Source: 21-14-0-10-47-8 sp966211455
GTDB lineage: Bacteria > Bdellovibrionota > Bdellovibrionia > Bdellovibrionales > Bdellovibrionaceae
NCBI GenBank assembly: GCA_966211455.1
Contig: CBIHNI010000016.1
Location: forward strand, 60,152 to 124,151
DNA length: 64,000 nucleotides
Reading direction: 5' to 3'
In this document: piece after piece, positions 32,960 through 42,295 of the stretch
Layout: each line of letters opens with the position of its first letter
How positions within the stretch are numbered: the first letter of the stretch is position 1
Made by a program: the position numbers and the translations under genes
The notes under the pieces: generated by a model
Seen by the model: the letters and a program-made list of their open reading frames with translations, nothing else
What the model was told of the DNA's origin: nothing
The model's database searches: none

Positions 32960-35566
32960 ATGAAAAAACTCTTCTTGGTCGACGTCAGTTCTCTTTTCTT
33001 CCGCGCTTTCTACGCGGTTCGCCCTTTAACAGCTCCGTCAGGTCTACCGACAAATGCCGTCTACGGTTTTCTGTCGATGTTGATGAAGCTCCTGAAAGAC
33101 GAAAAACCCGAGTATTTGGTTTTCTGCTACGACCGCAAAGAACCTTCATTCCGCAAAGACCTTTACGCCGAATACAAAGCCAATCGCACCGAGATGCCAG
33201 AAGATCTGGCGCCGCAAATTCCTTACATCAAAAAATTGGCCGATGTGATGGGGATTCCGTCGCTGGAAGTCCCTGGATACGAGGCCGACGATTTGATCGG
33301 TACGTTGACCTGTTTGGGGCGCAAACATGATATGGAAGTCTTCATCGTCAGCGGCGATAAAGATTTTGCGCAGCTTCTGCACGAGCACGTTTATCTATAC
33401 GACACGATGAAGTCGGCCAAGATCGACACGCAAGCCGCGATTGAAAAGTGGGGAGTCCCGCCCGATCAATTTATCGACTATCTCGCCTTGGTCGGAGACA
33501 CCTCGGATAACATTCCGGGCGTGAAGGGCATCGGCCCCAAAGGCGCGCAAAAGCTTTTGCAAGAGTACAAAACCTTAGAGGGCATCTACGAACACATCGA
33601 TGAAATCAAAGGGGCATTGAAAGATAAACTTGCAAACGATAAGGACAACGCTTTCTTGTCGCGCAAGCTTTCGACCATCGTCACCGATTGCGAATCCGAC
33701 CCGAATATTGAAACGTATCGCCGTCGCCCATTTCAACGTGAACCTTTGGGCGCTTTGTTTGAAGAGCTGAACTTCAAATCTTTCGAAAAGAATGTCTGGG
33801 CCTTGGACATCGGCGATTCATCCGCAAAGTCGGCTCCGGCGGCGGCACCACAAGCTCCGGTGATCACAAAATCCGAAGCTGAAAAAGCCGAAATGATGGA
33901 TGCGGTACCGGCGGCAGTGACCAAAGCCACTGCGCTGAAATCTGCAGAAGCTTTCAAAGTTCAAGAGATCGAAATTTCGAAGCTGAAAAAAGAGCTCAAA
34001 GCGGAGGTCGAGATTTGGGGGTTTTCTTCCAATCAAGGTTTGTACGTCGCGCACGGCGATCAGATCTATGCTCTGCGCGGGGAAGCGCAGGAGCTAGGAG
34101 CATTGGCCGATCAGCTGAAGCTTCGTTGGAAAGGTTACGATCTTAAAAACTTCTGGCATCTGATCCGTCCCGAAAATCCGCAAGCGGTCTGGGATTCGAT
34201 GCTCGCTGCCTATGTGATCAAGCCGGGCGAATCGATGGAGTTCGATCGCGTGTACACTCGCATGACGGGTGCCTTGCCGATGGATCTTCCAAGTCCGCAG
34301 GATCTGTATGCGGCTCATCAACAGCTGGAAGAAAAATTGCGCGAGCAGCTGGAATCGCACAATGGCAAGCGTGTTTTTGAAGAGCTGGATTTGCCACTGG
34401 CCGCGGTTTTGTACCGCATGGAACGAAAGGGAATCTGTCTGGACAAAGAGCTTTTGGCCGAGCAAAGCCAAGAACTCAGCAAAGACCTGAACAAACTGGA
34501 AAAGCAAATCCACGAAGCCGCCGGCGAAGCTTTCAATATTGGCAGCCCCAAGCAGCTTTCGCATATTTTGTTCGAGAAATTGAAACTGCCGGTGGGAAAG
34601 AAAACCAAAACCGGCTATTCCACCGACAACGAAGTTCTCGAGAAAATTTCAAAGGTGCATCCAATTGCCGATTTGGTTTTGGATTATCGCGAGCTTTCGA
34701 AACTGAAGTCGACTTATGTCGATTCGCTTCCAACCCTGGTCAAAGAAGACGGTCGTATTCACACGACCTTGAATCAGGCGCACACGATGACCGGCCGCTT
34801 GTCATCATTGGATCCGAATCTTCAAAATATTCCGATCCGCACCGAGCGTGGCGCGCGTGTTCGCAAGGCCTTCGTTGCCGAAAAGAAAAACGTTCTGCTC
34901 AGTGTGGATTACAGTCAGATCGAACTTCGCATCTTGGCGCACGTTTGCGAAGACCCGAACCTGATCAAGGCTTTCCAAGATGATTTGGATATTCACACCG
35001 CAACCGCATCCGAAGTTTTTTCGGTCGCTTTGAAGGATGTGACCTCCGAGCAACGACGGGTCGCCAAGGCCGTGAACTTTGGGATCGCCTACGGACAAGG
35101 GGCTTTCGGCTTGGCCGAGGTCCTGAAAATCTCTCGCAGTGAAGCTTCCGATATTATCAAACGCTACTTCACGCGCTTTTCCCGTGTGCAGAATTACATC
35201 GAAGAAACCATTCTTTCCGCCAAAGACAAGGGTTATGTCGAAACCCTGTCGGGGCGCAGACGTTATATGGATGAGCTGCGCTCGAAAAACGCGGCGGTGG
35301 CCAAGTTCGGCGAGCGTGCCGCGATCAATGCGCCGATTCAGGGAACGGCGGCCGATATCGTGAAAAAAGCGATGATCGTCGTCGACCGCAAGATCGATCT
35401 GCCGATGCTCTTGCAGGTGCATGACGAATTGATATTCGAAGGCCCGGTCGAAGAGATCGAAGCCAAGCGCGGCGAGATCGTCAAACTAATGGAGTCGGTG
35501 GTGACTTTGCGCGTGCCCCTGAAGGCCAATTCGGGCGTGGGTCGAGACTGGGATTCGGCTAAATAG
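32960..35566 (+). CDS. polA: DNA polymerase I
   Basis: 868 residues with three parts. The N-terminal 5'-3' exonuclease (LFLVDVSSLFFRAFYAV, YEADDLIGTL, SGDKDFAQL, GDTSDNIPGVKGIG) looks intact. The middle domain lacks the acidic residues of a 3'-5' proofreading site and follows an Ala/Lys-rich linker. The C-terminal polymerase has motif A DYSQIELRILAH, motif B RRVAKAVNFGIAYG and motif C VHDELIFE. So it is Taq-like in lacking proofreading, which is common in family A. It ends 1 nt from a convergent gene. Confidence 0.96.
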   Translation: MKKLFLVDVSSLFFRAFYAVRPLTAPSGLPTNAVYGFLSMLMKLLKDEKPEYLVFCYDRKEPSFRKDLYAEYKANRTEMPEDLAPQIPYIKKLADVMGIPSLEVPGYEADDLIGTLTCLGRKHDMEVFIVSGDKDFAQLLHEHVYLYDTMKSAKIDTQAAIEKWGVPPDQFIDYLALVGDTSDNIPGVKGIGPKGAQKLLQEYKTLEGIYEHIDEIKGALKDKLANDKDNAFLSRKLSTIVTDCESDPNIETYRRRPFQREPLGALFEELNFKSFEKNVWALDIGDSSAKSAPAAAPQAPVITKSEAEKAEMMDAVPAAVTKATALKSAEAFKVQEIEISKLKKELKAEVEIWGFSSNQGLYVAHGDQIYALRGEAQELGALADQLKLRWKGYDLKNFWHLIRPENPQAVWDSMLAAYVIKPGESMEFDRVYTRMTGALPMDLPSPQDLYAAHQQLEEKLREQLESHNGKRVFEELDLPLAAVLYRMERKGICLDKELLAEQSQELSKDLNKLEKQIHEAAGEAFNIGSPKQLSHILFEKLKLPVGKKTKTGYSTDNEVLEKISKVHPIADLVLDYRELSKLKSTYVDSLPTLVKEDGRIHTTLNQAHTMTGRLSSLDPNLQNIPIRTERGARVRKAFVAEKKNVLLSVDYSQIELRILAHVCEDPNLIKAFQDDLDIHTATASEVFSVALKDVTSEQRRVAKAVNFGIAYGQGAFGLAEVLKISRSEASDIIKRYFTRFSRVQNYIEETILSAKDKGYVETLSGRRRYMDELRSKNAAVAKFGERAAINAPIQGTAADIVKKAMIVVDRKIDLPMLLQVHDELIFEGPVEEIEAKRGEIVKLMESVVTLRVPLKANSGVGRDWDSAK

Positions 35567-35567
35567 A

Positions 35568-36170
35568 CTATTCGACTTCCCAGCCAACGACCTTCCCGCC
35601 TTCAAAGTAGACGGTTTTCTTTTCTGGCTTGTATCCATCTTGTGTGGAAACAAACTTGCTGTAGCGCCATCGTTCATTCTTGAATTGCGGATTTCCGGAC
35701 ACTTCGACGTGATCCGGATCGCCCCAAGACTGGCGAACCAAAGCTTGCGGCATACCCAGGGCGATATCCTGCGCCTCGACCAGCTCTTGCATTTCCGTTT
35801 TCACGGTTCCCGCCCGAGAGTTGAACGAGTTTTGATTCAGCCATTTCTGTCTTTCTTCAAAGCCAGCGAGCTGCAAGAACTCGATTCGTTCGGCATCGTT
35901 GCGGAACCACGGAAGCGCTTTCGAGTACTGCTCGGTTTCTTTTCTGGTCGAGAGCGAGTTTTCAAGCTGCTTCAGACGGGTCTTCTGAGAAACGTTCTCG
36001 GCGCCACGATCGCCCACACGTTGCTCGGAAACTTTCGATGTTCGAGTGTAGTTTCCAGTCTTTTTGTTCGTTTCGGCGTAACCGCTTTCCGAGCTTCGGT
36101 TCATCAGGTTGGCGCAGCCTAAAAAAAGTCCCATTGATAGAGCGGCTGCCAGAAGAGAAGATATTTTCAT
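35568..36170 (-). CDS. Lipoprotein, unknown
   Basis: The start chosen is ATG 36170 after GGAGAC, giving 200 residues; an ATG 24 nt upstream is less likely. The lipobox is LFLGC. The mature part has an Asn/Ser/Thr/Lys-rich charged N-terminal half and a C-terminal half with IALGMPQALVRQSWGDPDHVEVSG, ERWRYSKF and KTVYFEGGKVVGWEVE. This resembles the SmpA/BamE-like beta fold (the GMxxxxVxxxWGxPd pattern). An envelope-assembly role is possible but unproven. Confidence 0.65.
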   Translation of the reverse strand: MKISSLLAAALSMGLFLGCANLMNRSSESGYAETNKKTGNYTRTSKVSEQRVGDRGAENVSQKTRLKQLENSLSTRKETEQYSKALPWFRNDAERIEFLQLAGFEERQKWLNQNSFNSRAGTVKTEMQELVEAQDIALGMPQALVRQSWGDPDHVEVSGNPQFKNERWRYSKFVSTQDGYKPEKKTVYFEGGKVVGWEVE

Positions 36171-36300
36171 CGCGGTCTCCATTTTTAGATCCAATTCACC
36201 AGTCCTATTTTAAAATACTCTTGGCATTAGGTGTTTCCATTTTTAGAATCAAAGAAGGACACCTGACCTCTTCTCGACGAAAGGCTAGCGACGGTTTTCA

Positions 36301-37266
36301 ATGGCTGAAGAAAAAAACGAAGCTCCGATTTCGGTCGCCGTCGACGAGCAGCTCAGCGATGCTGAGCTGGATGAGACGTTAGGTGAAGCCGATCCCGAGT
36401 TTCTCAAGTCCGTCACTGAAATCGGCAAGGACAAAGACCTTTCGCTCGCGCAGATTATTATCACCGACGCTGAACAAGCTTTGAACGATGAGCGCGACCG
36501 GTGGGAGAATTCGAATCGAATCGGGAAAGCTCTCTTTCACGCCTTTCCCGGAATTGCACGTTTTTCGCTCGCGATCAAAAAAGTGCAATTCAAAATCTTC
36601 TCGCTTCTCCGCTCGCTCTGGGTGCGAGTCAAAAACTTCCTGTACTTTCTGGCGACTGATGGGAAAAACAAAGTTGTCGGCGGTCTGAAGGGTGGTCTCA
36701 AAGCCATCACTGGTGCCATTGGCTCTGTCTTAGGTGCTTTCAAAAATCTCAGCGTTAAACTGAAGCTGGCTTTCCTTGCGATCTTGGTGGGCGCGGTGGC
36801 CACGGGATGGTTTATCTACCGCAGCTACACGCACGGATTCCTGCATCCCGAAGACGAGCTCTTCATACCAACCATGGAACGATACGCAACCCAAGTCTTC
36901 GAGTACGACCCGGAAACCGAAACCGAACCCTTCTACGAAAATCTGCGCGCTTCAGGCAATATCCTGCTGATGCCGAAGATGGTGGTGAACCTTAAGCCAT
37001 CTGGCAAGTCGGGCCCGAACCCAATGGGAGCCTTCGAGTTCTTTTTGGAAGGCATGGCCCCCGAGGTCACCATCGAAGTCAAAGACCGCGAAGTCGAAAT
37101 CCGCGATCTGATGCAAAGAGTGGCCGAAGAGTTTACGTTCGATCAGGTGGATTCGCCTGATGGCAAACGCGCCGTTTGCGACAAGTTGAAGAAAGAGATC
37201 AATGCGGTGATCACAACCGGAAAGATCAAACGAGTTTGGATCAAGACGGTCATTGTGAAGCCTTGA
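36301..37266 (+). CDS. FliL-like membrane protein with long cytoplasmic domain
   Basis: 321 residues. A cytoplasmic part of about 150 residues precedes one transmembrane helix (about 153-173, LKLAFLAILVGAVATGWFIY) and a periplasmic C-terminal domain. That domain (FEFFLEGMAPEVTIEVKDREVEIRDLMQRV, KKEINAVITTGKIKRVW) resembles FliL, a ring around flagellar stators that boosts torque. Normal FliL has a very short cytoplasmic tip, so the extension is unusual. No flagellar genes adjoin. It could serve a stator elsewhere, such as the TolQR-type motor in this window. Confidence 0.7.
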   Translation: MAEEKNEAPISVAVDEQLSDAELDETLGEADPEFLKSVTEIGKDKDLSLAQIIITDAEQALNDERDRWENSNRIGKALFHAFPGIARFSLAIKKVQFKIFSLLRSLWVRVKNFLYFLATDGKNKVVGGLKGGLKAITGAIGSVLGAFKNLSVKLKLAFLAILVGAVATGWFIYRSYTHGFLHPEDELFIPTMERYATQVFEYDPETETEPFYENLRASGNILLMPKMVVNLKPSGKSGPNPMGAFEFFLEGMAPEVTIEVKDREVEIRDLMQRVAEEFTFDQVDSPDGKRAVCDKLKKEINAVITTGKIKRVWIKTVIVKP

Positions 37267-37359
37267 GGGCCGTGCGTCCGTGCAATCGAACTAGCCGGCC
37301 GCGACCGTCCATTCCAATGTTCTGGGGAGATTCATTCGTCGTTTTTTGTTGCACTGATG

Positions 37360-37403
37360 CCCTCAGAGAAATGACTTCCAACTGGGAGTCATTTCTCTGA
37401 GGG
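37360..37403. repeat. Perfect 17-bp stem hairpin (module 1)
   Basis: The arms 37360-37376 and 37387-37403 are exact complements (outer CCCTCAGAG/CTCTGAGGG). The loop TCCAACTGGG pairs further as CCA-AC-TGG. It is followed by GGCTTCAGAC. Confidence 0.85.
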
Positions 37404-37418
37404 GGCTTCAGACTCCTG

Positions 37419-37460
37419 CCTCACAAAGTTCGGAACCAACTGGTTCCAGACTTTGTGAGG
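37419..37460. repeat. Long hairpin (module 2) with same loop core
   Basis: CCTCACAAAGT (37419-37429) pairs with 37450-37460. After a 2-nt mismatch, GGAACCA pairs with TGGTTCC around the centre AC. The apex CCAACTGG and the flank TGAGGGGnCTT are shared with module 1 while the stem sequences differ. No T-run follows. Confidence 0.85.
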
Positions 37461-37755
37461 GGACTTAAAGACCCATCTCAAAGACTTGGGTACCCGTGGT
37501 TGTGTGGATGGTGGATGAACGCATTTTTTTTGCTAAACTTCACTCTCATGCGCCGTCTAAGAAAAAGAAAGCCCTCAAATCCAACCCCAGATTCTCCCAA
37601 AGCATTCGCATTCTGATTTTGTCCCCTCATTTGGACAAGACGGCCAGGACGGCCGGCTTGCAGCCTTCGCACGGACGGATGCACCAACGTTTACACCAAC
37701 CCACCGCTGTGACGAGCAAGCCGAACAAGAAAAACCTGAGTCAAGCAATCAGAAA

Positions 37756-38994
37756 CTAGAACGAAGCAAAGCTCTTGGGATCAATATTGTAACTGCGCAG
37801 GCGATCGTGCAGGGTCGATTTCGGAATTCCAAGTTCTGAGGCCGTCAGTCTTTGGTTCCCTTTGTTCGCGGCCAGCTTTTTCAAAATCATCTGGCGCTCC
37901 ATTTCTTTGATCATCGTCAGGGGCGCTTGTGGTGCCTGGGCTGTTGGCTGATTGTCGGCGCCCATTGCCAAACGATCCAAGATTTTTTCGACGTGCCATG
38001 ATTCGATCAGCTCTTGCGGGAATAAGGCGCTGGCGCGGGCGACGGTGTTTTTAAGCTCTCGGATATTTCCGGGCCAAGAGTGTTTTTTCAGACGGTCGAT
38101 GGCGCTATGGGCGAAGCGGACCTTCATCGTTTTTGCAAATCCGTAGAGAAGCTCTTCGAAGTCTTCCATACGGTTGAACAGCGTCGGCGTTTCGATCGAG
38201 ATCACATTCAGACGATAGTACAAGTCGGCACGGAACTGACCATTGCGGATTTTGTCCGTCAAGTTTTGGTGAGTCGCCGCCAAGATGCGAACATCCGTTT
38301 GGATGTTGGTATCGCTTCCGACCGGACGGATTTCATTGTTTTCCAAAGCGCGCAGAAGCTTCGCCTGTAGATTCAATGGCAGATCACCGATTTCATCTAA
38401 GAACAAGGTTCCGCCACGCGCGGCTTCGAATGCGCCTTTGCGGTCGTTCATGGCGCCGGTGAAGCTTCCTTTGATATGACCGAAAAGTTCGCTCTCGATC
38501 AGGTTTTCGGTCAAGGCGCTGCAGTTGACGCTGACAAACGGGCCGTCAGTGCGGCTTGAAGATTTGTGCAAGGCTCGGGCGATGACTTCTTTACCTGTGC
38601 CGGATGGACCCAGGATCAGAACGGGGTACAAAGTGCGGGCCGCGGGCGCCAGGCGCTGCAGGCTTTTGTTCCACTCTTCGTTGCGGCTTTGCATTTCGAA
38701 TTTCAGCTTTTCATTCTTTTCTTTGAAGCTGAAGTAAATGTCTTGCGTGCCGATCGTGATGCAGTCGCCTTCTTCCAGTGGAGCTTCTTGAATCAGTTGG
38801 TCATTTAAAAGGGTCCCGCAAGATGAGCGCAGGTCTTTCAGTAAAAAGCGTTCGTTGTGCAGTTCGATTTTAGCATGGCGTTCGTCGCCGGCAGGGGAAA
38901 CCCATTGGCAGCTCGAGTCTGAACCGATCAGGCAGTATTGGTTGATTTCGACCCGGCGGTTGGCTTTGTTTGCGGTGTAAAGATAAGCTTTCAT
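37756..38994 (-). CDS. FHA-domain sigma-54-dependent activator
   Basis: The start chosen is ATG 38994 after GGGGG; about 412 residues. The N-terminal FHA domain (YCLIGSDSSCQWVSP, RHAKIELHNERFLLKDLRSSCGTLLND) reads phosphothreonine on a partner. The AAA+ domain has Walker A GPSGTGKE, the sigma-54 contact loop written GSFTGA instead of GAFTGA, Walker B GGTLFLDEIGDLP and the R-finger region FRADLYYRLNV. A Fis-type helix-turn-helix closes it (NQRLTASELGIPKSTLHDRL). A Ser/Thr kinase should control it. It is a candidate activator for the promoter at 12467. Confidence 0.92.
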   Translation of the reverse strand: MKAYLYTANKANRRVEINQYCLIGSDSSCQWVSPAGDERHAKIELHNERFLLKDLRSSCGTLLNDQLIQEAPLEEGDCITIGTQDIYFSFKEKNEKLKFEMQSRNEEWNKSLQRLAPAARTLYPVLILGPSGTGKEVIARALHKSSSRTDGPFVSVNCSALTENLIESELFGHIKGSFTGAMNDRKGAFEAARGGTLFLDEIGDLPLNLQAKLLRALENNEIRPVGSDTNIQTDVRILAATHQNLTDKIRNGQFRADLYYRLNVISIETPTLFNRMEDFEELLYGFAKTMKVRFAHSAIDRLKKHSWPGNIRELKNTVARASALFPQELIESWHVEKILDRLAMGADNQPTAQAPQAPLTMIKEMERQMILKKLAANKGNQRLTASELGIPKSTLHDRLRSYNIDPKSFASF

Positions 38995-39182
38995 TTTGTC
39001 CCCCTTCGGACGTGTGTTCATGATTTCGGACGGGGACTATTTCAAGGGTCGTACCGGACAGATTTGGGCTGGAAATGGGTTATATTCGCTTTGGCGCCAT
39101 GTCCGTCTCCTTTTTCGGATTTCGCCGTCCATCGTTTTGGATTGTCTGGTGACGGGAATCCGGATTTTGGGTACAAGAATCT

Positions 39183-39770
39183 ATGTCCCTCATGAAGTAC
39201 CTGAAAAGCGCTGTTCTACCTAAGGACTACCCGGATGCAAAGCGACCCGAAGTCGCAATCGCCGGAAGATCCAATGCCGGAAAGTCTTCGTTTCTCAACT
39301 CGATCGCCAAATCCAAGGTGGCCCATGTCAGCCAAAGCCCGGGGAAAACCCGCTTGCTGAATTTCTTCGACTTCGGTGTTCATTACCGATTTGTCGATAT
39401 GCCTGGATATGGATTTGCGTCCCGCTCGGGAGACGAGATGAAAGATTGGACTTCGATGATCGAGACCTATCTTTCGACCCGTGGAAATCTCAAAGGCCTG
39501 GTGCTGGTGATGGACATCCGCCGCGATTGGAGCGAGGACGAAGAGCTTTTGAAACAGTTCTGTGCTCGTATCAATGTGCCGATGTGCGTGCTTTTGACGA
39601 AATCCGACAAGTGCTCGAAGAAGGAAATTCGGGAGCTGCAGATGAAGATTCAAAAGACGGCGCAGCTTTCGGATGTGTTCCCGATCTCTTCGCAAAATAA
39701 CGAAGGCATCAAAGAAGTCGAAGAGTTTATCTTTCGTCAATGGATCCAGGCAAAGAAGGAGAATCCATGA
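39183..39770 (+). CDS. engB: Ribosome-biogenesis GTPase EngB (YsxC/YihA)
   Basis: 195 residues. The GTPase motifs are in order: G1 GRSNAGKSS, G2 with the conserved SPGKTRLLNFF, G3 DMPGYGFA, G4 LLTKSDK and G5 PISSQN. EngB assists late assembly of the large ribosomal subunit and is usually essential. No Shine-Dalgarno is seen; TACAAG stands 5 nt before the ATG. It overlaps kdsB by 4 nt. Confidence 0.95.
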   Translation: MSLMKYLKSAVLPKDYPDAKRPEVAIAGRSNAGKSSFLNSIAKSKVAHVSQSPGKTRLLNFFDFGVHYRFVDMPGYGFASRSGDEMKDWTSMIETYLSTRGNLKGLVLVMDIRRDWSEDEELLKQFCARINVPMCVLLTKSDKCSKKEIRELQMKIQKTAQLSDVFPISSQNNEGIKEVEEFIFRQWIQAKKENP

Positions 39771-40507
39771 AGCCAGTCTTGGGTGTGATTCCGGCGCGAT
39801 ACGCTTCCACACGGTTCCCCGGAAAACCTCTCACCCCCATCGCTGGACGCGAGATGATCAAATGGGTGATCGAAGGGGCTCGCACCTCGAAACTGCTGAC
39901 TGATATTTGGGTCGCAACCGATGACGACCGCATTGCCCAAGCCGCGCAGTCTGTGGGCGCCAAGGTCGCGATGACGGATTCCGATTTGCCCTCGGGGACG
40001 GATCGCATCTGGGCGGCCATTGAAAAAATCGATTGCGATGTGGTGATCAACATTCAAGGCGATGAGCCTTTGGTGTCCGCTGACTGGGTGGATGCTTTGG
40101 CGAAGCCACTGATCGCCGAGCCCGCTTTGGAAATGGCAACACTGGCGCACCCTTTGTCGATGGAAGAGCTGCAGTCACCGAATGCGGTGAAGGTGGTGGT
40201 CGACCAGACGGGGAATGCCCTTTATTTCAGCCGATTTCCGATTCCCTATTCAAGAGAAGAAGCAAAGGCAAGCCAGATCCCGGGCGCGTTAAAGCATATT
40301 GGCATGTACGGCTATCGAAAGAGCTTTCTGCAGCGCTTTTGCGCAGCGAAACAGGCCGAAATCGAGAAGGCGGAAAGCTTAGAACAATTGCGGGCCTTGT
40401 ATTTGGGTGCCAAAATCAGAGTTATGAAGGTCGCCACCCGCAGCTTTGGGGTGGATACGCCAGAAGACGTGAAGCTCGTCGAAGAAGTCCTCAAAAACAG
40501 AATTTAA
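39767..40507 (+). CDS. kdsB: CMP-Kdo synthetase KdsB
   Basis: 3-deoxy-manno-octulosonate cytidylyltransferase, which activates Kdo for transfer to lipid A. The start is ATG in the ATGA overlap with engB, after AAGGAG. 246 residues with the family marks VIPARYASTRFPGKPL, GTDRIWAA, NIQGDEPLV, YFSRFPIPY and HIGMYGYR, and C-terminal GVDTPEDV. It heads a Kdo group with kdsD and kdsC nearby. kdsA is not in the window. Confidence 0.96.
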   Translation: MKPVLGVIPARYASTRFPGKPLTPIAGREMIKWVIEGARTSKLLTDIWVATDDDRIAQAAQSVGAKVAMTDSDLPSGTDRIWAAIEKIDCDVVINIQGDEPLVSADWVDALAKPLIAEPALEMATLAHPLSMEELQSPNAVKVVVDQTGNALYFSRFPIPYSREEAKASQIPGALKHIGMYGYRKSFLQRFCAAKQAEIEKAESLEQLRALYLGAKIRVMKVATRSFGVDTPEDVKLVEEVLKNRI

Positions 40508-40544
40508 AAAGAGTCTACAAAGAGCCTACAAAGATTGTGATGAG

Positions 40545-42287
40545 ATGAAAACGATGAAGACTGCAAAGACAAATCAAAAGACGAAGAAGATTTCGACCAA
40601 CAAGTCGACCAAAAAAGGTTTTCAGCAAAAGTTCATTTTCGTGACCGGCGGGGTCGTCTCTTCGGTCGGAAAAGGTCTGACGGCGGCAAGTCTGGGTGCG
40701 ATTTTGGAAGCGCGCGGAATCAAAATCACACTGATGAAATTCGATCCTTATATCAACGTTGATCCGGGGACGATGTCGCCATTTCAGCACGGTGAAGTTT
40801 ACGTCACCGAAGATGGCGCTGAGACGGATTTGGATTTGGGTCATTATGAACGGTTCACCACTTTGAAACTAAGCCGCAGCAACAGTGTTTCGACCGGCCA
40901 GATCTACGACACGGTGATCGCACGCGAGCGTCGGGGCGATTATCTGGGTGGAACTGTTCAGGTCATCCCGCATATCACAGATGAAATCAAAGCTCGCGTT
41001 TACGAGGCGGCTCAGGGATCCGAAGTGGCCATCGTGGAAATTGGCGGGACGGTGGGGGACATTGAAAGCCTTCCGTTCCTGGAAGCCATTCGTCAGATGC
41101 GGGTGGACGTGGGACATGAGAACTCGATGCTGATCCATGTGACTTACGTTCCGTATATCGCGGCCGCGGGGGAGCTGAAATCGAAGCCGACTCAGCATTC
41201 GGTGAAGGAGCTGCGTGAAATCGGTTTGCAGGCGGACATCTTGGTCTGCCGCACGGAAAAGCCGATGGATCAAAACTTGAAAAATAAAATCGCACTCTTT
41301 TGCTCGGTGAAACCAGAATGCGTTGTCAGCGCGCCGGATGCATCGACGATTTACGAAGTGCCTTTGACTTTGTCGAAAGAAAAGTTGGATGAGCTGGTTT
41401 GCACGCGCCTGCATTTGGATGCGGGTAAGGCCAATCTGAAAGGTTGGGAGCACATCGTTCGCACCTTGAAAAAGCCTGCGAAAAGTGTGCGCATCGCGGT
41501 CGTGGGAAAATATGTGGACTTGAAAGAGTCTTACAAATCTTTGCATGAATCGATCGTGCATGGTGGGATCGCCAATTCCAGCGAAGTCGAGATCGTTTAC
41601 GTTGATTCGGAAAAGATCACGGATAAAAACGTGTCGCAGGCTTTGTCGAATGTGCAAGGAATCTTGGTTCCCGGTGGATTTGGTTCGCGCGGGGTTGAAG
41701 GCAAAATGGTGGCCATCAAGTATGCGCGGGAAAAATCGATTCCATTCTTTGGGATTTGCTACGGTATGCAGTTGGCTGCGATCGAGTTCGCACGCAATGT
41801 TTGCGGGATCAAAGATGCGACCAGCCGCGAATGGCACGATGACAAAAAGCGCGGTGGGAATTTCGTGATCGATATCATGAACGAGCAACGGGATATCCAA
41901 AACAAGGGCGGTACGATGCGCTTGGGCGCATACAACTGTGCCATCAGTCCGCATTCGAAAGCTCACCAGGTTTACAAATCGTCTTTGATTTCAGAACGTC
42001 ATCGCCATCGCTTCGAGTTCAATAACAAGTTTAAAGCTCTGTTTGAAAAACGCGGCATGAATGCTGTTGGCATCTGCAAAGAGCGCGATTTGGTCGAGAT
42101 CGTTGAGCTGGTGGATCATCCTTGGTTTATCGGCGTGCAGTTCCATCCGGAATTCAAATCGAAACCTTTGGATCCGCATCCGCTCTTCACCAACTTTGTG
42201 AAGGCGAGCTTGAAGCAAAAAGAAGCGACGGAAGGGGCGCGAATTTCGCGCGCCAAAGCCCAAGTTGAAACCTATTTTGAAAGCTGA
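40545..42287 (+). CDS. pyrG: CTP synthase
   Basis: 580 residues; it aminates UTP to CTP using glutamine. The synthetase half begins with FIFVTGGVVSSVGKGLTAASLG and contains DPYINVDPGTMSPFQHGEV. The glutamine amidotransferase half has the nucleophile in FFGICYGMQLA and the His-Glu in QFHPEFKS. About 27 extra N-terminal residues, rich in Lys and Thr, precede the usual start, and a short tail follows. CTP is a substrate of KdsB just upstream, which may explain the linkage. Confidence 0.97.
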   Translation: MKTMKTAKTNQKTKKISTNKSTKKGFQQKFIFVTGGVVSSVGKGLTAASLGAILEARGIKITLMKFDPYINVDPGTMSPFQHGEVYVTEDGAETDLDLGHYERFTTLKLSRSNSVSTGQIYDTVIARERRGDYLGGTVQVIPHITDEIKARVYEAAQGSEVAIVEIGGTVGDIESLPFLEAIRQMRVDVGHENSMLIHVTYVPYIAAAGELKSKPTQHSVKELREIGLQADILVCRTEKPMDQNLKNKIALFCSVKPECVVSAPDASTIYEVPLTLSKEKLDELVCTRLHLDAGKANLKGWEHIVRTLKKPAKSVRIAVVGKYVDLKESYKSLHESIVHGGIANSSEVEIVYVDSEKITDKNVSQALSNVQGILVPGGFGSRGVEGKMVAIKYAREKSIPFFGICYGMQLAAIEFARNVCGIKDATSREWHDDKKRGGNFVIDIMNEQRDIQNKGGTMRLGAYNCAISPHSKAHQVYKSSLISERHRHRFEFNNKFKALFEKRGMNAVGICKERDLVEIVELVDHPWFIGVQFHPEFKSKPLDPHPLFTNFVKASLKQKEATEGARISRAKAQVETYFES

Positions 42288-42295
42288 TTTGAAAC

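Larger units (their letters stand above)
37267..37755. other. 489-nt spacer with structured DNA, no convincing gene
   Basis: It contains the two hairpins listed separately and AT-rich DNA near 37520. Several short open frames cross 37478-37759 on both strands, but none has a ribosome site or protein-like composition. An open stretch without start around 37620-37800 could be a gene remnant. Confidence 0.5.

Noticed and set aside
37360..37460. CRISPR array or pair of ordinary terminators
   Set aside because: Only two units, stems not identical, no spacers and no T-runs after the stems.
37496..37759. Small genes in the spacer before the sigma-54 activator gene
   Set aside because: Frames on both strands of 70-90 codons lack ribosome sites and have skewed composition; a short frame from an ATG near 37550 stops after 22 codons.
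40869..41966. 365-codon open frame antisense to pyrG
   Set aside because: Fully inside a highly conserved gene, His/Arg-rich shadow composition, no start signal.
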